Shown: positions 1 to 8,822, numbered from the stretch's first letter. The stretch: 64,000 nucleotides of DNA from an uncultured Clostridia bacterium (GCA_944388585.1 CALXJI010000004.1:124001-188000), one strand, 5' to 3'. Numbers and translations are program-made. The notes: a model not told the origin generated them from the sequence alone.

Positions 1-822
1 TGGCTTGTTATAACTATTTTTTATAACGTCAATTATAATACTATTCATAATTTGTGTATTTTCTGTACCTAAATATTTCTTTACATTTTCTGGTAATAAT
101 TCTTTGTTAAAAACCCCGAGTCGATTAGCATCATCAATATCTTTTCCTATATATCCAATAATATCTGATATTCTAACAACACATCCCTCAAGAGTCATAG
201 GTACCAGTCGTTTTATATTTTTTTCATCTTTTAAGCACTCTTCATATTCTTTCTTTAAAGTATCAAAGTTCTTATTTCTATTTGGTGTATATTTTTCTTG
301 TATAAACTCGCCATTATGACACATTATTCCATCTAAAACCTGTAAAGTAAGATTTGTACTTTCTCCTTTTTTCTCAAGTATAGTAAATACTCTTACACTA
401 TTTAAATTATGTGCAAAGCATTTTCCATCATTATAATTTTTAGAAAGCTTATTTAAAACTCTCTCACCAAAATGCCCATATGGTGTATGTCCTACATCAT
501 GTCCTAAAGCAATAGCTTCACATAAATCTTCATTTAACTTTAATGCTCTTGCTATAGTCCTTGCAGCTTTAGATACATATTGAACGTGAGTCATTCGTGT
601 AGATATATTATCATTTATAGGATCAACAAAAACTTGTGTTTTAGACATATACCTTGTATAACAAGATGAATGTATAATCTTATCCACATCACGTGCATAC
701 TCAAGTCTAATATCTTCGTCTTGTGGATACTCTCTTATAGCATCTTTTGATTTACATGCATATTTTCCTAAGATTTTTTCAGTATCTAACATAACTTTTT
801 TTATCTTTTTTATACCTATCAC
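1..822 (-). CDS. dGTPase-like HD phosphohydrolase, partial (3' end off the left edge)
   Basis: Likely a dNTP triphosphohydrolase of the dGTPase family, a metal-dependent HD-domain enzyme that removes triphosphate from deoxynucleotides. 274 residues are visible with no stop before position 1. HD signature: His near residue 79 (MTHV), His-Asp at 108-109, and the LGHDVGHTPYGH stretch around 107-117, all typical of this family. The start is GTG at 822-820, chosen because GGAGGT at 836-831 sits 8 bases upstream; the first ATG (codon 11, 792) has no comparable site. It begins 17 bases after the lipid kinase stop, and its ribosome site lies in that gap, so the two are probably co-transcribed. Family assignment is secure; substrate is inferred. 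Confidence 0.85.
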   Translation of the reverse strand, partial: MIGIKKIKKVMLDTEKILGKYACKSKDAIREYPQDEDIRLEYARDVDKIIHSSCYTRYMSKTQVFVDPINDNISTRMTHVQYVSKAARTIARALKLNEDLCEAIALGHDVGHTPYGHFGERVLNKLSKNYNDGKCFAHNLNSVRVFTILEKKGESTNLTLQVLDGIMCHNGEFIQEKYTPNRNKNFDTLKKEYEECLKDEKNIKRLVPMTLEGCVVRISDIIGYIGKDIDDANRLGVFNKELLPENVKKYLGTENTQIMNSIIIDVIKNSYNKP

Positions 823-839
823 AAATTCTCACCTCCATT

Positions 840-1724
840 TTATAAGAACATATTAATAGCACCTTCAACACATGTAACTGTTAATGGAAAATCTGGTCCT
901 TCATCTCCATCAACATCTGGTTTGTCACAGTTTCCTTTCATCTTTTCTATCTTTATATTTTTAGTCTTTTTATATATTATATTTTTATCTTCTAATTTAT
1001 GTCCTGCCATAACTTTGGCAACTAATCCTCCAAGCTCATGAAGATTACAGTTTTTTATTATTACCAAATCAAGCAAACCATCTTGTATGCTAGAGTCCGA
1101 TGTAAAGTATGTCATACCTCCAACACTACTTCCATTAAATATTAAAAATAAATTTATATTCTCTATAAATATTTCATCGTCTGTTTCTATTTTTACACTA
1201 AATGGTCTAAACTTAAATAATTCTTTAGCACCAGTTATAAAATAGGAAAGCTTACCAACAGCCTCTTTTAGATTTTTATCTGCTTTTTGCGAAGAATTAG
1301 TAAAAAGTCCTGCAGAACATACATTAATAAAATACTTATCATTAGCTTTTCCAACATCAACAGGTTTTACATTATTTTTTAATATTTTTTCTATACAATC
1401 TGAAAAATTATTAGGCATATTAATATGTTTTGCAAAATCATTTGATGTACCTGCAGGTATTATTCCAAGTGGAACTTTTATTTCATAGTTCATCATAATA
1501 TTTACTACTCTATTTATAGTTCCATCTCCACCAGCTACTATAATGCCATATAAATTTTCATTATTTGCATCTTTTAAAAATTCTTCTAAATTAGTATTTT
1601 GATTAGTTCTGTAGATAGATACTTCTATATCATTTTCTACAAATTTTTCTATTATTGTATCTAAAAAATATGTAAACTTACTCTGTCCTGCTCCAGAGTT
1701 ATATATTAACTTTACTTTTTTCAT
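840..1724 (-). CDS. Diacylglycerol/lipid kinase family protein (YegS/BmrU/DagK type)
   Basis: A soluble lipid kinase of the DAGK catalytic superfamily, which phosphorylates diacylglycerol or a related lipid at the inner membrane face using ATP. The nucleotide-binding GGDGTINRV motif lies near residue 65, and the PLGIIPAGTSNDFAKH stretch near residue 90 is the family's second signature. About 294 residues, normal for the family. Two in-frame ATGs exist (1733 and 1724); I prefer 1724 (MKKVKLIYN) because the AAGGGATGGAG site abuts the first ATG but leaves room before the second. A promoter lies at 1759-1787. Downstream is the HD phosphohydrolase, 17 bases away. The lipid substrate cannot be told from sequence. 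Confidence 0.88.
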   Translation of the reverse strand: MKKVKLIYNSGAGQSKFTYFLDTIIEKFVENDIEVSIYRTNQNTNLEEFLKDANNENLYGIIVAGGDGTINRVVNIMMNYEIKVPLGIIPAGTSNDFAKHINMPNNFSDCIEKILKNNVKPVDVGKANDKYFINVCSAGLFTNSSQKADKNLKEAVGKLSYFITGAKELFKFRPFSVKIETDDEIFIENINLFLIFNGSSVGGMTYFTSDSSIQDGLLDLVIIKNCNLHELGGLVAKVMAGHKLEDKNIIYKKTKNIKIEKMKGNCDKPDVDGDEGPDFPLTVTCVEGAINMFL

Positions 1725-1758
1725 AATCTCCATCCCTTAAAAGGCATATTACAAGCAT

Positions 1759-1787
1759 ATTATATTACAAAAAGCCTATAAATTCAA
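1759..1787 (-). promoter_or_regulatory. Sigma-A type promoter of the lipid kinase gene
   Basis: On the minus strand, -35 TTGAAT (1787-1782), 17-base spacer, -10 TATAAT (1764-1759). It precedes the lipid kinase and follows the terminator of the upstream small gene. Confidence 0.6.
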
Positions 1788-1796
1788 GAAATTTAC

Positions 1797-1834
1797 AAAA
1801 ATAAAAAGAGATAACCATAAATTTGGTTATCTCT
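1797..1834 (-). terminator. Intrinsic terminator of the dockerin-like gene
   Basis: Perfect 11-bp stem (1807-1817 with 1824-1834, AGAGATAACCA) and a 6-base loop, followed on the minus strand by a T-rich tail (TTTTTATTTTT). Confidence 0.85.
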
Positions 1835-1846
1835 AAAAATTATTGA

Positions 1847-2137
1847 TTAATTTCTTACTGCATAATCATACATCAATGACGCATCTAATGAATTTATTAT
1901 ACCATTTTTATCTAAATCATACATTTCTAATTCTTCATCTGTAACATCAAGATTTGATTTATATATTTCTAATACTTTGTCTATATCTTCTTGTGTAAAT
2001 ACCTTATCTAATGTAGATATATTATCCTTTATTATATTTTCATTCTTGTTAGGAGCATACGTAACAGCAAGAACCTGTGATATAACTGCCATACATAAAA
2101 ATACAGCTCCAAATATCATATTGAATTTTCTTTTCAT
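1847..2137 (-). CDS. Small secreted protein with one dockerin-like calcium repeat
   Basis: About 96 residues. The N-terminus has a short basic stretch and a hydrophobic segment ending VLAV near residue 25, a signal peptide or signal anchor. The C-terminal third contains DLDKNGIINSLDASLM, which matches the calcium-loop half repeat of type I dockerins (D-x-D/N-x-N/D-G-x-I-x-x-x-D). Only one repeat is visible where classical dockerins have two. The start is placed at ATG 2137 rather than 2143 because the AGAGGGGGG site is adjacent to the first ATG but well spaced from the second. It has its own promoter and terminator, so it is a stand-alone unit. No cohesin partner is visible here; function unknown. 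Confidence 0.7.
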   Translation of the reverse strand: MKRKFNMIFGAVFLCMAVISQVLAVTYAPNKNENIIKDNISTLDKVFTQEDIDKVLEIYKSNLDVTDEELEMYDLDKNGIINSLDASLMYDYAVRN

Positions 2138-2164
2138 ATGCATTCCCCCCTCTTATCTGATTAA

Positions 2165-2193
2165 ATTATATAACAAATAATAAAAAGTATCAA
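2165..2193 (-). promoter_or_regulatory. Promoter of the dockerin-like gene
   Basis: Minus strand -35 TTGATA (2193-2188), 17-base spacer, -10 TATAAT (2170-2165). Confidence 0.6.
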
Positions 2194-2260
2194 TTAAATA
2201 TTAAATTTATATAAATATTATTTTGTATATTACAAAACAATTACGTTTTTTTTACAACAA

Positions 2261-3409
2261 TTAGATGTTATAATTATTATTTATCTTTACATCTGTAGGA
2301 ATTTGAGCATAGTTATCTATTACAAATTCCTTTACTCTTCTTTTCGTTACCAAAGACATAAAGCTAGTATCATAATTATATAAATAAACTCCCATTTCTT
2401 TATCTATCTTATAAAAAACTGTATTATCTATATTTTGTAATATTTCAATAGATGCAGATATTATCCTTTTATTTTCCCCATTTTTTAAGTCATAACACCA
2501 TAATGCATCTTCATCATCAGTATTTATATAATATAATCTATCATCTTTAATGAACATATATTTTTTACCATTTGACTCTTCAACTTGTCCTCTATCTGCC
2601 ACTGTTTTTATATCTGCAACTTTTGTAACATCATTTCCTTCGGAACTTACTCTATATATTTTATTTTCATCACTCTTATTTACAAAATATATTGTCTTAT
2701 TATCAAGTATTGCATATGATACCTTCTCATCATTGGTAATCTTAGTCTTACCTTGTCCATTATAATCAAATCTATATATAGCTTTCTCTGATGTATCATG
2801 AGTTATTCCATATACATTTTCATCATCTGCCAAAATTTGTTGTACATTTATAATATCAAAAGATATTGTTTCTTTTGTAGATAAATTATATGCTTTCAAT
2901 CTTTTTTCATCCGAAGTTATATAAAATATATATCCATTATTTACTATATATTTTTCTACATTATCTGTAACTAATTCTTCTATTTGATAATTATCTCTTG
3001 TAATTTTACATACAACTCCATTTCTTAATCCATATAAACATTCTTCTGTAACTGAAATTTGTTGTATATCACTTGACGGAAGTATACTTTCTTCGTTTTT
3101 TCCAGATGAAAGTATTGTACTTACAGAATATATAGGATCATATGTATAGCCTTCTGTTACAAAATAAATACTATATATAGCTTGACTTGTTACTCCTTCA
3201 CCTACTGTATATTTAAAATTATTATATTTTCTGTATATACAAACTTGTACAACTATATAAATTGCAAGAGCTATAAATATAGCTATTAAAATATATGTTA
3301 TCTTACTTCTTTTTCTTAGAAGTTTAGAACTTTTTCTTTTTCTTTTTAAATATTCTTTTCTTGAGATTTGTTCCCCTAAATCAAATTGCAATCTCTGCAA
3401 AGGCTTCAT
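2261..3409 (-). CDS. Single-pass membrane protein with DUF5050-like beta-propeller repeats
   Basis: 382 residues. A basic N-terminus (KRKRKSSKLLRKRSK) leads into one hydrophobic segment at about 38-58, so the bulk should face outward. The rest is a series of short beta-rich repeats with Tyr/Phe-rich strands such as IYSIYFVTEG, YIFYITSD, TIYFVNKSD and RLYYINTDD, the pattern of DUF5050 or TolB/WD-like propellers that read out as one blade per 40-50 residues. No catalytic motif is visible. The start has AGGGGAG directly upstream. It has its own promoter at 3435-3463. It lies downstream of the sortase but is separated from it by a terminator. A sensor or wall-associated role is possible but not shown. 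Confidence 0.6.
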   Translation of the reverse strand: MKPLQRLQFDLGEQISRKEYLKRKRKSSKLLRKRSKITYILIAIFIALAIYIVVQVCIYRKYNNFKYTVGEGVTSQAIYSIYFVTEGYTYDPIYSVSTILSSGKNEESILPSSDIQQISVTEECLYGLRNGVVCKITRDNYQIEELVTDNVEKYIVNNGYIFYITSDEKRLKAYNLSTKETISFDIINVQQILADDENVYGITHDTSEKAIYRFDYNGQGKTKITNDEKVSYAILDNKTIYFVNKSDENKIYRVSSEGNDVTKVADIKTVADRGQVEESNGKKYMFIKDDRLYYINTDDEDALWCYDLKNGENKRIISASIEILQNIDNTVFYKIDKEMGVYLYNYDTSFMSLVTKRRVKEFVIDNYAQIPTDVKINNNYNI

Positions 3410-3434
3410 CTCCCCTCTATTTGCGCAGGGAAAA

Positions 3435-3463
3435 ATTATATAACAATATAATCTTTTTGTAAA
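3435..3463 (-). promoter_or_regulatory. Promoter of the propeller-like membrane protein
   Basis: Minus strand -35 TTTACA (3463-3458), 17-base spacer, -10 TATAAT (3440-3435). Confidence 0.6.
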
Positions 3464-3481
3464 TAAAATACGACTTTTTTT

Positions 3482-3521
3482 TCAAAAAAAGTACATACCG
3501 ATTTTAGATATGCACTTTTTA
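3482..3521 (-). terminator. Terminator of the sortase gene
   Basis: Stem AAAAAGTGCATA... / ...TATGTACTTTTTTT (about 10 bp with a G-U pair) just after the sortase stop. The minus-strand tail is seven T. The plus-strand copy also ends in a T run, so it could work both ways. Confidence 0.75.
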
Positions 3522-3526
3522 AATTA

Positions 3527-4381
3527 TTATCTAGGCATTTCAACATTAGAAATTAATTTTGCATGTACTATAATTCTTCTTTTTGTGTCAGAAGTACATG
3601 TCTGTAAAGTTATAATTGTATCATCCACACCAACTGTTTGGTTAAAGTTTATGGCACTTCTTGCTGACATAGTATTTAAATATGTACTATATTGTTCATC
3701 GTTTGTAAAATTAGTTGTTAAATAATACATTTCTGGGTCGTATACATATGCTGAGAAAACTTTATATGTCAATAATCTATAATCTTTTCTGTATATGTCT
3801 ATCTCTACATCGTTTCCTAAAGAGCCATTATAAATATTAGTTAAATCTGCAAACATTAATCCACTTACTATATTGTGCCCATAAATTACTGTATTTCTAT
3901 CTGTAAAATCTGGAGAATTTTTATAATCTAAAAAAGGCCATCCAAATTCATTCCATGTTAAATCTAAAGAGTGCCTTAAATATTTATTATTATCATCTGC
4001 TTGAACTAAAGCATAACTTATTGATGTATTAGGGATTCTTATCCATCCAACTATATCCGAATTATATGCAAGCAAAGCCTCAAAATCTAACCCAAATTCT
4101 GCACCTGGATTTTCATCTTCTTTTACATCCGATACACCTGCAATATCATTTACATCATTCATTACTTTATTACTTTCTACATTATTCATAATCCATGTAT
4201 AAAGCATTCTACCTGAATATATAAGCCCACATATACACACAATCAATATAATTACAGAAATTATATTATCTAATGTTTTTCTTTTCTTCTTAGCAGTACC
4301 TTTACGCATATTTTCATTTATATTAGAATCTTCAATTTCTTGAGTACCTTTGCCAACTTTTTCTAAGTCCTTATTATCCAT
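3527..4381 (-). CDS. srtB: Class B sortase
   Basis: A membrane-anchored transpeptidase that cleaves a C-terminal sorting motif and attaches surface proteins to peptidoglycan. Residue numbers are from the chosen start (284 aa). One membrane segment at about 37-62; then the class B pattern: DIVGWIRIPNTSISY near 109-123, YGHN with catalytic His about 169, TLQTCT with catalytic Cys about 262, and TKRRIIVHAKL with catalytic Arg about 268-269. An ATG at 4435 would add 18 residues, but GGAGAGG lies 4 bases before ATG 4381, which is therefore preferred. The promoter at 4407-4435 overlaps the end of the upstream gene. Candidate substrates are the LPXTG-type proteins at 54.6-64 kb, although class B enzymes often prefer other motifs. 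Confidence 0.9.
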   Translation of the reverse strand: MDNKDLEKVGKGTQEIEDSNINENMRKGTAKKKRKTLDNIISVIILIVCICGLIYSGRMLYTWIMNNVESNKVMNDVNDIAGVSDVKEDENPGAEFGLDFEALLAYNSDIVGWIRIPNTSISYALVQADDNNKYLRHSLDLTWNEFGWPFLDYKNSPDFTDRNTVIYGHNIVSGLMFADLTNIYNGSLGNDVEIDIYRKDYRLLTYKVFSAYVYDPEMYYLTTNFTNDEQYSTYLNTMSARSAINFNQTVGVDDTIITLQTCTSDTKRRIIVHAKLISNVEMPR

Positions 4382-4406
4382 ATACCTCTCCTCATTTACA
4401 CAATAA

Positions 4407-4435
4407 ATTATATAATGAACAAAAAAAAAAGTCAA
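4407..4435 (-). promoter_or_regulatory. Sortase promoter with a ten-base poly-T run in and beside its spacer
   Basis: Minus strand -35 TTGACT (4435-4430), spacer 17, -10 TATAAT (4412-4407). Nine of the 17 spacer bases are T, and with the last base of the -35 they make a run of ten (4421-4430). The -35 overlaps the stop codon of the DprA-like gene. Length changes in the run would alter the spacing. Confidence 0.65.
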
Positions 4436-5163
4436 TAAATTATTTTTTTAGATGTAATAAATTTTATGTCTTGTTTATTAAGCAAAATATCCGCACCTTG
4501 CTTTATTAAGTAATTTGAGAAATAGCTATTTTTACTAAAAATATTAGACGGTACTACATATATATCTTTATTATTTTCTAAAAAAATATCTACGAGCTTA
4601 ACTATATCTTCTTCATATTTTGCTTCTATTATTATTAAAAAATCTATAATTTTAAAAAATATATTTGTATATATCTTGCTAACATAAATATTATTTTCTT
4701 TTTTTAAATCAAAATTTTCAATATCTGTTAAGTTTATATATTTTACATTCAAACAAATATTGTTATCATCTACATATTTTGAAAAAACATTACAATTATT
4801 AGATTTAAAATTTTTAATAAAATAAGTTAATACTTTTCTACCATATTTAGAGAAATATTCATTAAAATAAAAATATATATTTTTAGTATTTAAGTTAATT
4901 TTTCTATCACATATAATACAAAATGGAACATTGTTAGACTTATTTAAAAATTTTCTAGGATATTCTTTATCTAATATTGTAATAATAATTTTATTGTTTG
5001 CTTTTAATCTGATATATATATTTTCTGCTATTTTCTTTATATTATCATTTTTTAATAAAGAAATTATATTTTTATCTATATTTATATCTATATTATTAAT
5101 ATAAAATATATTTTTAAGCTCAATATATTTTTCTATTATTTTATTATAAATATAAATATTCAT
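4432..5163 (-). CDS. Degenerate DprA (DNA processing protein A)-like protein
   Basis: 243 residues of extremely AT-rich coding sequence dominated by Lys, Asn and Ile. Fragments of the DprA Rossmann fold are recognisable in order: ILDKEYPRKFLNKSNNVPF at 63-81 (cf. YPxxLxxxxxxP), a KYGRK segment at 106-110 where DprA has SxYG, DFLIIIEAKYEED at 174-186 (cf. dxxxVvEA), and IYVVPSN followed by NYLIKQGADILL at 201-228 (cf. VfAvPG...N.LI..GA). The GxR and SGSLxTA motifs used for DNA binding are missing, and the protein is short compared with about 280-370 residues. No good ribosome site precedes ATG 5163. DprA loads RecA on incoming single-stranded DNA; whether this one works is doubtful. Confidence 0.6.
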   Translation of the reverse strand: MNIYIYNKIIEKYIELKNIFYINNIDINIDKNIISLLKNDNIKKIAENIYIRLKANNKIIITILDKEYPRKFLNKSNNVPFCIICDRKINLNTKNIYFYFNEYFSKYGRKVLTYFIKNFKSNNCNVFSKYVDDNNICLNVKYINLTDIENFDLKKENNIYVSKIYTNIFFKIIDFLIIIEAKYEEDIVKLVDIFLENNKDIYVVPSNIFSKNSYFSNYLIKQGADILLNKQDIKFITSKKIIY

Positions 5164-5237
5164 ATCTAAATTAATTTCTGCTATTATTTGTAGCCATAAA
5201 AAATATATTGTATCTATTTGTCAATCCCTCCTTAAAT

Positions 5238-5267
5238 GGCAAAAGAAGCATCAAATGATACTTCTTT
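5238..5267 (-). terminator. Terminator of proS
   Basis: Stem AGAAGTATCA / TGATGCTTCT (10 bp with one G-U pair, short loop) 25 bases after the proS stop. The T tail is modest on the minus strand (TTTT) and longer on the plus strand (TTTTTT). Confidence 0.65.
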
Positions 5268-5291
5268 TTTACTCTATAATTATTAATAATA

Positions 5292-6728
5292 CTAATATTG
5301 TCTTGCTGTGTATACCATATGTTTTGCTTTTTTACCACATATAGAACATACATCTTGAAATTTATCTTCTTCAAATGGAATACACCTAATTGTTGTAGAA
5401 TTTTCTTCTTTTATTTTATCTTCACATTCTCTATCGCCACACCACATAATTTTTGCAAATCCTTCATTTTCTTTAAATATCTTTTTATATTCTTCAAAAT
5501 CATGTGCAACATATGTACGTTTTTCAAAATTTTTCTTTGCATTCTCGTACATATTATTTTGTATATCTTCCATTAAAAATTCTATTTTTTCTTCTAATTT
5601 ATCTAAAGAAACGATTTCTTTTTCTAATGTATCTCTTCTAAATACTATACACTGATTATTAGCTATATCTTTTGGTCCAATCTCTATTCTTACTGGAACT
5701 CCTCTTAATTCCCAATAATTAAATTTAAAACCTGGAGATACCTCACTTCTTTGATCAAGTTCAACACTATATTTATTAGATAGCTTTTCTTGTAAGTTTT
5801 TAACTACTTCAAGAACATTTTCTTTTTGTTGAGCGATAGGAACTAATACAACTTGAATTGGCGCTATTTTTGGAGGTAATTTTAATCCTCTGTCATCTCC
5901 GTGAACCATTATAATTCCACCAATTATACGTGTTGTCATTCCCCAAGAAGTTTGGTAACAATACTCTAATTTTCCTTCTTTATTTTGAAATTTTATGTCA
6001 AAAGCTTTAGCAAAGTGATTTCCAAAATAGTGCGAAGTTCCAGATTGTAAAGCTTTCCCATCATGCATCATTGCTTCAATTGTATATGTGGCTTGTGCTC
6101 CAGCAAATTTTTCTTTTTCAGACTTTTGTCCCATTATAACAGGAATTGCTAAATATTCTTTACAAAAATCTGCATATACTTTATGCATTGTAAGAGTCTC
6201 CTCTATAGCTTCTTGTTCTGTCGCATGAATTGTATGACCTTCTTGCCATAAAAATTCTGCTGTTCTTAAAAATGGTCTTGTTGTTTTTTCCCATCTTACA
6301 ACATTTGCCCATTGATTGTATTTTAATGGTAAATCTCTATATGATCTTATCCATTTCGAATACATAGTACAAATAATAGTTTCAGATGTTGGTCTTATAC
6401 AAAGTCTTTCTTGAAGCTCATTTTCTCCACCTTGTGTTACCCATGCAACTTCAGGTGCAAATCCTTCAACATGTTCTTTTTCTTTATTTAGCAATGACTC
6501 TGGTATAAGTAATGGAAAATATGCATTTTTATGTCCTAACTCTTTAAATTTTTTATCCAGAACATTTTGTATATTTTCCCATATAGAATAACCATATGGT
6601 CTTATAACCATAAATCCTTTAATAGGTGCATAATCTACTAACTCTGCTTTAAGTACTATATCTGTATACCACTTAGCAAAATCATCTTCCATTTTTGTTA
6701 AATCTTTTACAAACTCTTTATTATCCAT
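5292..6728 (-). CDS. proS: Prolyl-tRNA synthetase, archaeal/eukaryotic type
   Basis: A class II aminoacyl-tRNA synthetase that charges tRNA-Pro. 478 residues, the length of the type without the bacterial editing insertion. Class II motifs are visible: RPTSETIICTMYSKWIRSY near 110 (motif 2 region with the TxE loop), FLRTAEFLWQEGHT near 153, and GGIIMVHGDDRGLKLPP near 270 (motif 3 area). The C-terminal ProS-C domain carries CGDRECE and CSICGK, a four-cysteine zinc site, and ends in Tyr as usual in this type. It follows rbgA by 25 bases in the same direction with AAGGA before the ATG. A terminator follows. Confidence 0.95.
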   Translation of the reverse strand: MDNKEFVKDLTKMEDDFAKWYTDIVLKAELVDYAPIKGFMVIRPYGYSIWENIQNVLDKKFKELGHKNAYFPLLIPESLLNKEKEHVEGFAPEVAWVTQGGENELQERLCIRPTSETIICTMYSKWIRSYRDLPLKYNQWANVVRWEKTTRPFLRTAEFLWQEGHTIHATEQEAIEETLTMHKVYADFCKEYLAIPVIMGQKSEKEKFAGAQATYTIEAMMHDGKALQSGTSHYFGNHFAKAFDIKFQNKEGKLEYCYQTSWGMTTRIIGGIIMVHGDDRGLKLPPKIAPIQVVLVPIAQQKENVLEVVKNLQEKLSNKYSVELDQRSEVSPGFKFNYWELRGVPVRIEIGPKDIANNQCIVFRRDTLEKEIVSLDKLEEKIEFLMEDIQNNMYENAKKNFEKRTYVAHDFEEYKKIFKENEGFAKIMWCGDRECEDKIKEENSTTIRCIPFEEDKFQDVCSICGKKAKHMVYTARQY

Positions 6729-6753
6729 TTTTCACAAATCCTTCCCTAAAAAA

Positions 6754-7617
6754 TTATACATTTTCTAGACTTATCTTGCCAATTTTTCCTGATTTTAAAT
6801 CTTCTAAAAATACATTTGATGCTTTTTGCATATCTACATTTCCACCAGATATTAAACATCCTCTTTTTCTTCCTAGTAGCTCTAGTATATCATATGAATC
6901 TAAAGAATCAATATCTTCGTCATTAATTTTATACTTTTCTAAAAACATAGATTTATACTTGTCAGTTTTAAGTAGCATTTCAATTCCATAACATGCTATT
7001 GACTCTAAGTCTAAAATTTCTTTTTTTATATTTCCTGTTAAAGCAAGTTTTATTCCTGCATTGTTATCATCTAATTTCGGCCACAAAAGGCCGGGTGTAT
7101 CAAGCAAATCTATATTTTTATTAACTCTTATCCATTGATTTTTTTTAGTAACACCAGGTTTATTAGAAACATTCACACTATTTTTATTTGCTATTTTATT
7201 TATTATAGTTGATTTTCCTACATTAGGAATCCCAGCGATGAGAACTCTATATATTGGGTTATAATTAAAATTTAAATTTTTTATTTTATCGTTATAAACT
7301 TCCTTTCCTTTTAAAATTATAGTATCTACTATTAACTTTATATCTTGAGGATTAGAAGAATTTACAGCTATGCATGTAGTATAATTATTTTGAAAATACT
7401 CTATCCACTTTTTTGTCTCTATATCATCTGCTAAGTCTTTTTTATTTAAAACTACTATCTTATGCTTATCCTTAGCTAAATCATCTATTATTGGATTTTT
7501 ACTAGAAAGTGGTATTCTTGCATCTAAAACTTCTACAACTATATCTATCAATTTTATAACAGCTTTTATATCATTTTGTGCTTTAACCATATGTCCTGGA
7601 TACCAATTTATATTCAT
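6754..7617 (-). CDS. rbgA: Ribosome biogenesis GTPase RbgA (YlqF)
   Basis: A circularly permuted GTPase that helps late 50S subunit maturation. The G motifs occur in permuted order: NKKDLAD (G4) near 58, GIPNVGKSTIINK (G1, P-loop) near 129, and DTPGLLWPK (G3) near 175. The N-terminus INWYPGHMVKA is the family signature. 287 residues, normal. AGAAAGGAGG precedes the ATG. In many Firmicutes rbgA directly follows rplS; here two envelope polysaccharide genes sit between them. It is followed by proS. Confidence 0.94.
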   Translation of the reverse strand: MNINWYPGHMVKAQNDIKAVIKLIDIVVEVLDARIPLSSKNPIIDDLAKDKHKIVVLNKKDLADDIETKKWIEYFQNNYTTCIAVNSSNPQDIKLIVDTIILKGKEVYNDKIKNLNFNYNPIYRVLIAGIPNVGKSTIINKIANKNSVNVSNKPGVTKKNQWIRVNKNIDLLDTPGLLWPKLDDNNAGIKLALTGNIKKEILDLESIACYGIEMLLKTDKYKSMFLEKYKINDEDIDSLDSYDILELLGRKRGCLISGGNVDMQKASNVFLEDLKSGKIGKISLENV

Positions 7618-7643
7618 ACTAATCCTCCTTTCTGATTATTTGC

Positions 7644-8822
7644 TTAATTTTTAAATTTTCTATTTTTTTTACTTGTAAATGTAGACTTAATTTTATTTTT
7701 AAATCTTTTCAATTTAAAATCTACTGTATTATTTAATACTTCATTTGTTTCTTTATATAACTTCTCATAATGATCTTTCCAATATTTTAACTCATTTATC
7801 TCATCATACATTTTAGCACTTTTTTCACACTCTTTTTCATAGGTTTCTTGTAATGTAGTAACTAATCTTAATGGTAAAGATCTCATTGCTCTACTTCTTT
7901 TTATACAATTATTATATTCTTCTACTTCCATTAAAGGCTCTTCTTTAATTTCAGCATTTATAAATTCTTTACATTTTTCTTCTAATTTTTCTCTAAGCTC
8001 TATATATTTAGTAGAATTCTCTTTGGGATTTTCAAAATCTATTTCTGTATTTAAAAATTCTTCTCTTTTTACATAATTTAAATATGATAAATATGTACCT
8101 ATGCGATCTTCATTTTCAGCAAAAGAATTATCATATAAAAGCAATACTGGCGTTCCAAGAGCAAGACAAGGTAATGAACAATGAAGCTTTGTAGTAATAA
8201 CTAGATGAGCTCCTTGATATAATTTTAAAGCATCTTCAACTCTTTTTCTTCTTTCATCCCAAGACTCATTAGAAAAGCTTCCTCGCTCTACATCTTGTAC
8301 AAACTTTATAACTTTACGATTCGTTTTTTTTCTTAATATATTCAATTTCATGATCTTTAAGACCAACAACTATTATATAATCTTCTTTTTTTACATTTGG
8401 AAGCTTATTTATAGTAAGAGTCATACAACCCGAAAAATAATTAGGTATATTTAAACTATCCAATACTTTTTAGTATGAACATCTCTTGTTCCAACAGGTC
8501 CATATTTTTTTAAGCTCTCTAAAACATTATTATTTAAATAATCTGTTCCTATTGTAATACCACCTTTATATGGTATCCTTTTTAAAAACATAGAAATATA
8601 TAAAGGCTCTATATATGGTGAAATGTCAAAATTAAGTACATCATGAATATACCAAGCATTCATAATAACCTTTACTTTTTCTTTTTGATTTGGCGTAAAC
8701 AACTCCAGATTTTCTCTATCTACTAAATAATCAACATGTGGCAAAAATCTCTCTTGAGCATACGTTTGAACGTCGTCCCCTATATTATCAGTATCTTTAT
8801 AATATAATAGTCCATATTTCAT
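7644..8822 (-). pseudogene. Polysaccharide pyruvyl transferase family gene with two compensating frameshifts
   Basis: The N-terminal half (8822-8451) shows the family motif DNIGDDVQTYAQ. The frame then meets TAA at 8453-8451. In another frame the sequence continues as NIPNYFSGCMTLTI, the classical PS_pyruv_trans motif, then returns to the first frame near 8312 at a run of eight A (minus strand) and continues (8369-7644) through HLVITTKLHCSLPCLALGTPVLLLYD. So one base appears lost near 8462 and one gained in the A run; together they restore frame, leaving about 50 codons misread. The C-terminus is coiled-coil. The family adds pyruvate ketals to cell-surface polysaccharide. Start 8822 fits AAGGATGG. 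It is either a pseudogene or two homopolymer-type assembly errors. Confidence 0.75.

Noticed and set aside
5171-5374. Minus-strand 67-codon ORF across the proS terminator
   Set aside because: It overlaps the end of proS in another frame, spans the terminator and has no ribosome site.
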